NCBI GenBank assembly: GCA_019454915.1
Contig: JACFNM010000261.1
Location: forward strand, 1-5,882
From: Chitinophagaceae bacterium
GTDB taxonomy: Bacteria; Bacteroidota; Bacteroidia; Chitinophagales; Chitinophagaceae
Reading direction: 5' to 3'
Length of the DNA stretch: 5,882 nucleotides
The number at the start of each line of letters is the position of its first letter. Positions within the stretch are counted from its first letter, which is position 1. Of the stretch, positions 1 through 5,456 are shown piece by piece. The translations under genes and the position numbers were made by a program. The notes beneath the pieces are model-generated. The model was given only the letters and a program-made list of their open reading frames with translations, did no database searches and had not been told where the DNA came from.

Positions 1-578
1 GAACCGAATGGACGGATATCCCTTTTTTGATGGGGAATGGGAAAAAGTATGCAACAAAAGCAAAACTGCTGTATTCCGAAACGGGCATTTATGGTTTGTT
101 CAGGTGTGAGGACGAGAAGCTGACGGCAACCATGCAGCAGGATCTGATGTCGCTATGGGAAGAAGATGTGGTAGAGGTTTTCCTGCAGCCGGACGCCTCG
201 CGAACCAATTACTTTGAATATGAAATATCACCGTTGAATCATGAGTTGCCATTGGCAATTTTTAATACAGGCGGAAACCTCAACCGGTGGATCCCGTTTC
301 CATACCCCGATGACAGGAAGACAAGGCACGCGGTAACGGTGGAGGGTGGGGAGCCATCACCGGGCGCTTCAGTAAAGAGCTGGACAGCAGCGTTTTTTAT
401 TCCTTACACATTAATGAAGCCGGTATTGGAAAAGCCTCCTGTGCCCGGATCAACATGGAAAGGTAACCTGTACAGGATTGATTACGATCATGAACAGGAG
501 GAGACGCTATGGGCGCTGTTTAAAAACAGCGGTAATTTTCACGAGTACGATCATTTCGGTTTTTTCTATTTTGAATAA
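1..578 (+). CDS. Carbohydrate-binding family 9-like protein (5' partial)
   Basis: The reading frame is open from the left edge (codons from position 3 read TEWTDIPFLMGNGKK), so the true start lies outside the window; the TTG at 27 and ATG at 30 are internal. The visible ~190 residues fit the CBM9-like/DOMON-type beta-sandwich seen in many Bacteroidota proteins of about 200-230 residues: a leading Trp, a strand 'AKLLYSETGIYGLF' (residues counted from 27: ~12-25), the characteristic 'LWEEDVVEVFLQPD' (43-56) followed by 'YFEYEISPLN' (62-71), then 'GSTWKGNLYRIDY' (141-153) and a C-terminal 'FHEYDHFGFFYFE'. These are the usual family landmarks and the C-terminus looks complete. CBM9 modules bind glycan chain ends, but for the stand-alone Bacteroidota forms the ligand is unknown. 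Whether it has a signal peptide cannot be seen. It is followed after 50 nt by the PLP enzyme. Confidence 0.8.
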   Translation, partial: TEWTDIPFLMGNGKKYATKAKLLYSETGIYGLFRCEDEKLTATMQQDLMSLWEEDVVEVFLQPDASRTNYFEYEISPLNHELPLAIFNTGGNLNRWIPFPYPDDRKTRHAVTVEGGEPSPGASVKSWTAAFFIPYTLMKPVLEKPPVPGSTWKGNLYRIDYDHEQEETLWALFKNSGNFHEYDHFGFFYFE

Positions 579-628
579 ACAACAGGATGCCATGTCAAAC
601 GACAAAAGTTTAAAAAGTCTTAGTTCCC

Positions 629-1679
629 ATGATTATTGCTGATCGCTTCAATAGTAATCATATCATCTGTGAGGAAAAAGCATATCTTTTTTTCAGCGGT
701 ACTTCTTACCTCGGAATGAATTACAATACCCGAATGGGTCAGTGAAGGAATGAAGCGGTATGGCAACAATTACGGCAGTTCCCGTAATTCCAATTTCAGG
801 TTGAAGGTGTATGAAGAAGCAGAAGCGGCGCTTGCCCTGTTTGCCGGCGCTCCTGCCGCGTTAACCGTTTCATCAGGATTTATGGCCGGGCAACTGGTAG
901 TGAGTAAGCTGCTTCAGGAAGACAATTACTTTGTGTTTGCGCCCAACGCCCATCCGGCAGTATGCCGGAGCCATGCTGATTTTTATGAAGGTGATTTTCA
1001 ACTGTGGACGGAAAATATAGCCGGAGTAATTGCCACGCTGCCGGCGGATAAAATCACGATCGTATGTAACGCTATTGATCCTTTGTTCTGCAAACCCTAC
1101 AACTTCGACTGGGTGTGGTCTCTGCCTGCAGATAAAGAAATAGCATTACTAATAGATGATTCGCATGGTATAGGTGTAACGGGGGAGCACGGGGAGGGTA
1201 TTTACAGCCATATCCGGCGCCGGAAAAACGTCCATCTTATTGTGGTGGCGTCTCTGGCGAAAGCGATGGGTATTCCGGGTGGCGTTGTTTTGAGCGCTTC
1301 CGACACGATCGGGCAATTGCGTGTAAACTCATTTTTTGGAACATCATCTCCTATAGCGCCGGGCTATCTGTATGCTTTCACAAAAGCCGGTCAGGTGTAT
1401 CGTGATGCCAGAAAGCAGTTGAGTGAAAATATCGGGTTGTTTAACCGCTTGCTTCCGAACCGGGAACTGTTTGTCTCACTCGTTGATTATCCTGTTTTTT
1501 ACACGGACAAACACACGCTGTCGGATTTTCTGAGAGAGCAGGGAATACTGATCTCCGGCTTTGCCTATCCGCGGCCGGAAGGAACGATCGTTACGAGGGT
1601 CATCATAAATAGCAGTCATACTAAAAAAGATATTGAACACCTGGTATATTGTCTTCAATTATTTGAAGACAGCATTTAA
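629..1679 (+). CDS. PLP-dependent alpha-oxoamine synthase family enzyme (AONS/KBL-like), frameshifted
   Basis: This is an aminotransferase class I/II-fold enzyme of the 8-amino-7-oxononanoate synthase / glycine C-acetyltransferase group, which condense an amino acid with an acyl-CoA in the cytoplasm. In the main frame (counted from the ATG at 750) it shows 'YGSSRNSNFRLKVYEEAE' (8-25), 'DDSHGIG' with the PLP-ring Asp136 and His139, and 'SLAKAMG' with the probable Schiff-base Lys171. An uninterrupted product from 750 (309 aa) is too short and begins inside a conserved block: the missing N-terminus ('AYLFFSGTSYLGMNYN') lies in a different frame from the ATG at 629. Joining the frames near 728 gives about 349 residues, close to the family size. 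ATG 629 is the only ATG in that frame, since a stop lies at 611-613. Active-site residues downstream are intact. The actual substrate is unknown; BioF or Kbl should not be assumed. As sequenced, the full protein cannot be made without frameshifting. Confidence 0.82.
719..731 (+). other. Frameshift site in the PLP enzyme gene
   Basis: Upstream of here the family sequence '..SGTSYLGMNYN' reads in the frame of 629 and continues to a TGA at 743-745. From 729 the expected continuation 'PEWVSEGMKRYG' reads in the frame of 750, whose own upstream stop is the TGA at 717-719. Frames can be joined only within the overlap between these stops. The simplest reading is one extra base, for example A728 in aat-a-ccc-gaa, although a two-base loss fits equally. 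There is no recognisable slippery heptamer or RF2-like shift site, so I favour a mutation or sequence error over programmed frameshifting. Confidence 0.75.
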
Positions 1680-1709
1680 TAATCTGAACCATTCATAAAA
1701 CAATCACAA

Positions 1710-2372
1710 ATGAACGTTTCTCTCAATCCCCGCAAAACAGACTTCCGGGCTATCGCTATTTGCTGTGGACTGTATTTTATCCTGGGCTTTATCACCTGGG
1801 CCAACGGTACCCTGATTCCGTTCCTTAAGCTGTCGCTTGATCTTGAAACAGACTTACAGGCATTTTTCGTTACTTTTTCCTCTTATATTGCTTATTTTTT
1901 TCTCGCATTGCCCAGTTCCTGGATCTTAAAAAAAATAGGTTTTCATAACGGGCTGGTCGTTAGCCTTGTTATCCTGGGGCTTGGAGCATTGATCTTTATA
2001 CCGGCTGCGGATCATAGAAATTATGCACTTTTCCTTACTGCAATATTTGTTCAGGGAACGGGAATGGCATTATTGCAGACAGCTATTAATCCATATATAA
2101 GTATAATCGGCCCGATAGAGAGTGCTGCGCAACGAATGTCCATTGTTGGTTTCTTCAACAAATCTGCCGGCATTATAGCACCTGTCTTATTAGGCACGCT
2201 GTTCCTGAAGGATGCAGCGCAGGTGACCGAGCGGCTGAATGCAGCAGTGGATGCTGCCACAAAAGAGAGCATCCTGGCTGAGTTGCTCCAAAGAGTACAT
2301 GCTCCCTATATTTCGTTGGCTGTTCTGTTTGTTGCTTTCGCCATTTTCCTGAAATTCGTCAGGCTACCTTAA
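1710..2372 (+). CDS. Sugar MFS transporter (FucP-like), N-terminal half, ended by premature stop
   Basis: The first six membrane segments of a fucose/glucose-galactose permease-type MFS protein, a proton-sugar symporter family of the inner membrane. Visible landmarks are TM1 with 'LYFILGFITWANGTLIPFLK' (21-40, compare the family pattern of a Gly-Phe-hydrophobic TM1 ending in L-x-P-x-L-K), 'QGTGMALLQTAINPYIS' (115-131, the conserved NPYI of TM4), and 'AAQRMSIVGFFNKSAGIIAP' (139-158, the R-x-x-x-x-x-x-F-N of TM5). TM6 ends at 'FLKFVRLP' where TAA stops the frame at 2370-2372. Normal family members are about 410-440 residues with 12 TM helices, so 220 residues is half a transporter. The following ORF continues in the same frame with TM7-12. 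Start ATG 1710 has no Shine-Dalgarno, as usual in Bacteroidota, and lies 30 nt after the PLP enzyme gene. The transported sugar cannot be told from sequence alone. Confidence 0.85.
   Translation: MNVSLNPRKTDFRAIAICCGLYFILGFITWANGTLIPFLKLSLDLETDLQAFFVTFSSYIAYFFLALPSSWILKKIGFHNGLVVSLVILGLGALIFIPAADHRNYALFLTAIFVQGTGMALLQTAINPYISIIGPIESAAQRMSIVGFFNKSAGIIAPVLLGTLFLKDAAQVTERLNAAVDAATKESILAELLQRVHAPYISLAVLFVAFAIFLKFVRLP
2370..2372 (+). other. In-frame nonsense codon (TAA) splitting the MFS gene
   Basis: The frame reads R-L-P-stop-V-D-M-D-K-T-E. In this transporter family the cytoplasmic loop after TM6 typically begins with a 'RLPE(I/V)' type motif, so TAA sits exactly where Glu (GAA) is expected, a single G-to-T change. 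No base is gained or lost: codons upstream from 1710 and downstream to 3005 stay in register. Confidence 0.85.
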
Positions 2373-2378
2373 GTAGAT

Positions 2379-3005
2379 ATGGATAAAACCGAACCGGAGA
2401 ATGAAGATCAGGAAAAAACAGTCGCTGCAAAGACTAGCATATTTCAATTTCCTCACCTGTTTTTGGGTTCACTCGCCATATTTTTTTGTGTTGCAGCGGA
2501 AGTGATGGCCGGAGATATTATTGGTGTATATGGCAGAGAGCTTAGTGTGGATAGTTTCTTTCTCACCTATGCCACGGCGTTCACGTTGTCTGGTATGTTA
2601 TTGGGCTATTTGACGGGTATGATTGCTATCCCTAAATATGTATCACAGCAGGCGGCGTTGCGGATATGCACGATAACAGGTATGGTGTTTACCATAATTT
2701 CGGTATTTACTATGGGAACTGCGTCATTTATTTTTGTGGCGTTGCTGGGTATTTCCAATTCACTGTTGTGGGCAGCTATCTTCCCTCTCGGTATAAAAGG
2801 ATTAGGCAGATTTACCAAAACCGGATCGGCGATCATGATAATGGGGATAGCGGGCGGCGCCATCTGGCCACTGGTATATGGTTATATTAAAGACCATCTC
2901 GGTGTACATTTCCAGTATGCATTCCTCTTCGCTATGATTCCTGCGTATGCCTATATGTTGTACTTCGGTATAGCCGGTCACAAAGTAGGTCAAAAAGCCA
3001 ATTAA
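2379..3005 (+). CDS. Sugar MFS transporter (FucP-like), C-terminal half
   Basis: This continues the preceding transporter in the same frame. After a charged cytoplasmic loop ('DKTEPENEDQEKTVAAKTS') come six further hydrophobic segments. TM7 carries 'AEVMAGDIIGVYG' (residues ~40-52 from ATG 2379), the counterpart of the family's conserved A-E-x-x-x-G-D-x-I-x-x-Y-G, and 'FPLGIKGLGRFTKTGSAIMIMG' follows near TM10. The C-terminus 'FGIAGHKVGQKAN' looks natural. The ATG at 2379 is only the first Met after the stop; seven nucleotides separate it from the TAA, so translational re-initiation is conceivable and would give two half-transporters, but MFS halves are normally covalently joined. I regard 1710-3005 as one broken gene of about 431 codons rather than two genes. 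Confidence 0.82.
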   Translation: MDKTEPENEDQEKTVAAKTSIFQFPHLFLGSLAIFFCVAAEVMAGDIIGVYGRELSVDSFFLTYATAFTLSGMLLGYLTGMIAIPKYVSQQAALRICTITGMVFTIISVFTMGTASFIFVALLGISNSLLWAAIFPLGIKGLGRFTKTGSAIMIMGIAGGAIWPLVYGYIKDHLGVHFQYAFLFAMIPAYAYMLYFGIAGHKVGQKAN

Positions 3006-3010
3006 TAAGT

Positions 3011-3103
3011 ATGAATATGGAATCGTTAATCAGTATTTGGCTTTTTATCATACCCGGCAACACGATATTGAACTCCTTTAAAGCGACCGATAATTTTAAA
3101 TAA
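3011..3103 (+). CDS. Possible 30-residue small ORF in the MFS-lipoprotein gap (unproven)
   Basis: An ATG five nucleotides after the transporter stop opens a frame of 30 codons (MNMESLISIWLFIIPG at the start, NFK at the end) that stops eight nucleotides before the lipoprotein ATG. It has a short hydrophobic stretch and fits the gap neatly, which could suggest a leader or coupled small membrane peptide. There is no ribosome binding site, no recognised similarity, and an ORF this short is likely by chance in AT-rich DNA. Confidence 0.15.
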   Translation: MNMESLISIWLFIIPGNTILNSFKATDNFK

Positions 3104-3111
3104 CTTTAATT

Positions 3112-4236
3112 ATGAAATATTTATTGTGTCTTTTTTGTAGTGCAATGCTCCTGACCGCCTGTAACAACAGATCATCCATTACCGGAGTTCAGGTTGACTG
3201 TCCGGAAGATACGGTTAAAATACCTTTTACGTCTTTTGAAGATCTCAGTTCGCCAAAGTTTGACTCATTCCGCACGAAGTATAGACCGGATACCGTGTTT
3301 CATGGTGAACAGGATGAATTTAAGCGCATTTTGCTTTTGCGTAGCTGGATATCAGGCATCATTAAGATCAGTGATTTTGAGCCGGATTATCCCGGTGAGG
3401 GGTATGCTGACAGGATATTAGACGCCGCATTAAAAGGGCAGGGCTTCCACTGCGGACATTATATGATCGTTCAGAATGCCGTGATGAATGCATATGGATA
3501 CCTTACACGATGCTTTGGCGCTGGTCCTGGTGTAAAAAACGTGAGGGACGGGCACCATGGAGCTAATGAAGTATGGAGTAATACTTTCCACAAATGGTTT
3601 TTAAGTGACGCTAAGTATGATCATCATTTTGAAAAGGATGGTATTCCTTTATCCGCATTGGAAGTAAGAGACGAGTATCTTAAGAACAAAGGGAAAGACG
3701 TACTGATGGTGAAAGGCAGCAATCGTGAAGTAATAGAATCCGATAGTTTGAAAGATAAAACAGGAAAATGGAGACAGGTAAGCAAAGAAGAGTATATGCA
3801 AACGTTTACCTGGATAGCCTGGGAAGGATCCAACGACCGCTTCGTTCACTGGCCCGATAACAGTAATGCGCTTTCTGACCTGGTGATGTATAAGGATGAC
3901 TATTCCGACAACAACACCTGGATACGGGATGGTAAGCCTCACTGGGCTTATGCTGCACACCGGTTTACGTTTATTCCCGACAGGAAGGCTATAGAATGGC
4001 GTCCGGATGAGGTGATAATAGATGCGGCAAGTAACGGGGATAAAGCAGTTATCAAATTAAAAACGCAGATGCCGAATCTTAAAACCTTTCAAATGAAAAA
4101 TGAGGGAGACAGTGTCTGGCAGAACATTGGCGATTCCGTTGTGTTGACCTTTGCCGGGCAACCCGAAAAAATACTTTTCCGCCCGGTGAATCTTGCCGGT
4201 GTAGCCGGGATGGAATGCGGCATTACCTTACACTAA
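3112..4236 (+). CDS. Lipoprotein with transglutaminase-like (Cys-His-Asp) domain
   Basis: The protein has 374 residues. It starts with a lipoprotein signal peptide: MKYLLCLFCSAMLLTAC, with lipobox LTAC and lipidated Cys17, so it should be anchored in the cell envelope. The core resembles the transglutaminase-like superfamily of papain-fold enzymes: 'GQGFHCGHYMIVQNAVMNAYGYLTR' places candidate nucleophile Cys114 ahead of a helix, 'DGHHGANEVWSN' gives His149 in the H-x-x-N-E-V-W arrangement, and 'HKWFLSDAKYDHH' gives Asp166 in the W-x-x-x-D position. All three catalytic-type residues are present, so it may act as a peptidase, amidase or acyl-transfer enzyme; the substrate is unknown. Residues ~235-374 form a C-terminal region rich in Trp and beta-type sequence ('FTWIAWEGSNDRFVHWPDN', 'WAYAAHRFTFIP'), probably a separate accessory domain. 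It lies 106 nt downstream of the transporter and 33 nt ahead of the jelly-roll-like gene, so co-expression with both is plausible. Confidence 0.72.
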   Translation: MKYLLCLFCSAMLLTACNNRSSITGVQVDCPEDTVKIPFTSFEDLSSPKFDSFRTKYRPDTVFHGEQDEFKRILLLRSWISGIIKISDFEPDYPGEGYADRILDAALKGQGFHCGHYMIVQNAVMNAYGYLTRCFGAGPGVKNVRDGHHGANEVWSNTFHKWFLSDAKYDHHFEKDGIPLSALEVRDEYLKNKGKDVLMVKGSNREVIESDSLKDKTGKWRQVSKEEYMQTFTWIAWEGSNDRFVHWPDNSNALSDLVMYKDDYSDNNTWIRDGKPHWAYAAHRFTFIPDRKAIEWRPDEVIIDAASNGDKAVIKLKTQMPNLKTFQMKNEGDSVWQNIGDSVVLTFAGQPEKILFRPVNLAGVAGMECGITLH

Positions 4237-4269
4237 TTATGGATAGATACTTCAAACCTTTCGAATCGT

Positions 4270-5178
4270 ATGTTCTTCTTTGTAGCTCCGTGGCTGTTAT
4301 TTGTTCTCAGTGCTGTGTCAAAGGGACCGGATTGTTTTTCCTGTGCCAACCCTCCACCCGGCACCATATTCTGCGATGATTTTGAAAGTGAAGAACCGCT
4401 GCGCAACAGGTATTTTGAATATGATGATGACCAGGGAGATTTTATAAGAATGAAGGGCGTTGGGAGAAACGGGTCTGCAGGTATGCGCGTTAAGTGGCAA
4501 AAAGGAGAAGTGGATGCAGGTAAGTTACATAAGGCAATCGGTAGATCCCCTGATCGGAATATGTTTTTTGCTGAAATGCCGGAAAAGGATTTTAATGAAA
4601 TTTACTGGCGGATGGATATACGGCTGCAGTCGGGTTGGCAGGGTGGCGGCGGAGATAAATTATCCAGGGCAACCGCCATTGCCGGAACCAACTGGCAGCA
4701 ATCTATGATCGCTCACATCTGGTCGGGAGGAAAATCACCGGCTAATAAATATCTGGTGCTGGATCCCGCCAGTGGGATCAATGCAAAAGGAGAGCTGGTC
4801 ACAAAAAAATATAACGATTTTGATAACCTTATCTGGCTTGGAAATAAAAGAGGGTCGCTTGCTATTTTTAACGAAAAAAATATCGGGAAGTGGTTTTGTG
4901 TGGTAGCGCATGTTAAATTAAATACACCCGGTAAGTCGAACGGTATCTTTGAATTTTGGATTGATAACGAATTGCAGGCCGGCAGCTATGATCTGGACTG
5001 GCATAAGGACTGGAACCGTAACCCCGGAAGCTACATGATCAACGCTGTTTTTTTTGAAAATTACTGGAATGCAGGTGCTCCCAAAGACCAGGAAAGGTAT
5101 TTCGATAATATCCTGATCTCAACACAGCCCATATCCTGCGAATGTGAAGAAACGGGCAAAACCCGGGAGAAGCGCTGA
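4270..5178 (+). CDS. Secreted concanavalin-like / polysaccharide lyase-like protein, family uncertain
   Basis: I do not recognise an exact family. The 302-residue product begins with a hydrophobic stretch (MFFFVAPWLLFVLSAVSKG) that could act as an export signal, though it lacks the usual N-terminal Lys/Arg. Next is a short Cys-rich segment 'DCFSCANPPPGTIFCDDFES' (21-40). 'GTIFCDDFE' is the typical opening of secreted beta-jelly-roll proteins related to alginate, glucuronan or heparin lyase-like folds. Further beta-sandwich hints are 'NEIYWRMDIRLQSGW' (109-123), 'GKWFCVVAHVKLNTPGKSNGIFEFWIDNE' region (206-234), and the closing 'RYFDNILISTQPI' (276-288), the usual final strand. A second Cys pair, 'SCECEE', follows and may form disulfides. 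Role as a glycan-binding protein or lyase is inference from fold and neighbours. ATG 4270 is the only start in this frame after an in-frame stop at 4234-4236; a different-frame ATG at 4239 is discussed separately. Confidence 0.62.
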   Translation: MFFFVAPWLLFVLSAVSKGPDCFSCANPPPGTIFCDDFESEEPLRNRYFEYDDDQGDFIRMKGVGRNGSAGMRVKWQKGEVDAGKLHKAIGRSPDRNMFFAEMPEKDFNEIYWRMDIRLQSGWQGGGGDKLSRATAIAGTNWQQSMIAHIWSGGKSPANKYLVLDPASGINAKGELVTKKYNDFDNLIWLGNKRGSLAIFNEKNIGKWFCVVAHVKLNTPGKSNGIFEFWIDNELQAGSYDLDWHKDWNRNPGSYMINAVFFENYWNAGAPKDQERYFDNILISTQPISCECEETGKTREKR

Positions 5179-5211
5179 AATAGATGCTAAAATAAAAAGG
5201 GTTTACGCAAG

Positions 5212-5337
5212 ACCGGACGTCCGGGGGGGGGGTAAGACCTGGCTTTGGAAAACGAACTGAGATGCCCCGTAGAGAGCAAAGCTGCCTCTTTCGTGAACCA
5301 TCGGGGAATATTCTAAGCAAAGGTTCGTCCGGTTTTT
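5212..5337 (+). other. GC-rich self-complementary intergenic island (candidate structured RNA or terminator region)
   Basis: Between the jelly-roll gene and the GH20 gene. It contains a perfect 12-bp palindrome CCGGACGTCCGG (5213-5224) running into ten consecutive G (5223-5232). ACCGGACG (5212-5219) is complementary to CGTCCGGT (5326-5333), which is followed by a T run (5333-5337). Inside are ccccg (5265-5269) with cgggg (5302-5306), enclosing a smaller hairpin agagag (5271-5276) with ctcttt (5286-5291). Also acgaac (5252-5257) can pair with gttcgt (5323-5328), competing with the outer stem. The 3' stem plus T run could end transcription of the upstream operon. I do not recognise a known RNA family. 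Confidence 0.35.
5213..5232. repeat. 12-bp palindrome overlapping a G10 homopolymer
   Basis: CCGGACGTCCGG is its own reverse complement, and its last two bases begin an uninterrupted run of ten G. It lies 35 nt after the stop of the jelly-roll gene and about 175 nt before the GH20 promoter, so it does not alter promoter spacing or a reading frame directly. Confidence 0.8.
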
Positions 5338-5356
5338 ACATTCAATCGTTTTGTAT

Positions 5357-5371
5357 TTTCTTTAAAAGAAA
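5357..5371. repeat. Short inverted repeat TTTCTTT-A-AAAGAAA
   Basis: A 7-bp inverted repeat around a single A, in the AT-rich stretch 35 nt upstream of the -33 element of the GH20 promoter. With only one central base it would be an operator-like DNA site rather than an RNA hairpin. The low-complexity composition means it could easily arise by chance. Confidence 0.25.
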
Positions 5372-5405
5372 GATAATGAAACTAAATTATTGAATTATTT
5401 AGTAT

Positions 5406-5436
5406 TTTGAAAGGAAACAAATCTTACATACCTTTA
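5406..5436 (+). promoter_or_regulatory. Bacteroidota-type promoter for the GH20 gene
   Basis: TTTG at 5406-5409 (-33 box), then 19 nt, then TACCTTTA at 5429-5436, matching the Bacteroidota sigma-ABfr -7 consensus TAnnTTTG at every fixed base except the last. Transcription would begin around 5442-5445, leaving a leader of only about 12-15 nt before ATG 5457. This indicates that the GH20 gene has its own promoter. Confidence 0.65.
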
Positions 5437-5456
5437 TTTTTCGAAAATTAACAGGA

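Noticed and set aside
592..642. 16-codon ORF (MSNDKSLKSLSSHDYC) just before the PLP enzyme start
   Set aside because: It is very short and has no visible similarity; it might be a displaced N-terminal extension of the PLP enzyme if another indel exists, but nothing in the sequence shows this.
719..745. Programmed frameshifting in the PLP enzyme gene
   Set aside because: There is no slippery heptamer, RF2-like CUU-UGA context or clear stimulatory structure at the junction, and enzymes of this family are not known to use it.
2666..2890. 74-codon + strand ORF inside the transporter C-half
   Set aside because: It is an out-of-frame shadow within a gene whose own frame encodes clear MFS membrane segments.
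3194..3421. 75-codon + strand ORF inside the lipoprotein gene
   Set aside because: It is out of frame with the signal peptide and transglutaminase-like motifs, with no features of its own.
5257..5263. CTGAGAT, resembling the conserved core of a TPP riboswitch
   Set aside because: The other required THI-box elements (ACC..GAACCTGAT, the AAT..GCC..AGGGA segment) are absent, and the element is upstream of the predicted promoter of the next gene.
5039..5320. 93-codon ORF on the minus strand spanning the end of the jelly-roll gene and the GC-rich island
   Set aside because: It overlaps a well-supported gene antisense, its translation is rich in Arg/Pro/Cys without a recognisable domain, and its length comes from the GC-rich island lacking stops.
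5316..5337. GGTTCG resembling a tRNA T-loop
   Set aside because: The flanking bases do not form a five-bp T-stem, and no acceptor, D or anticodon arm can be built around it.
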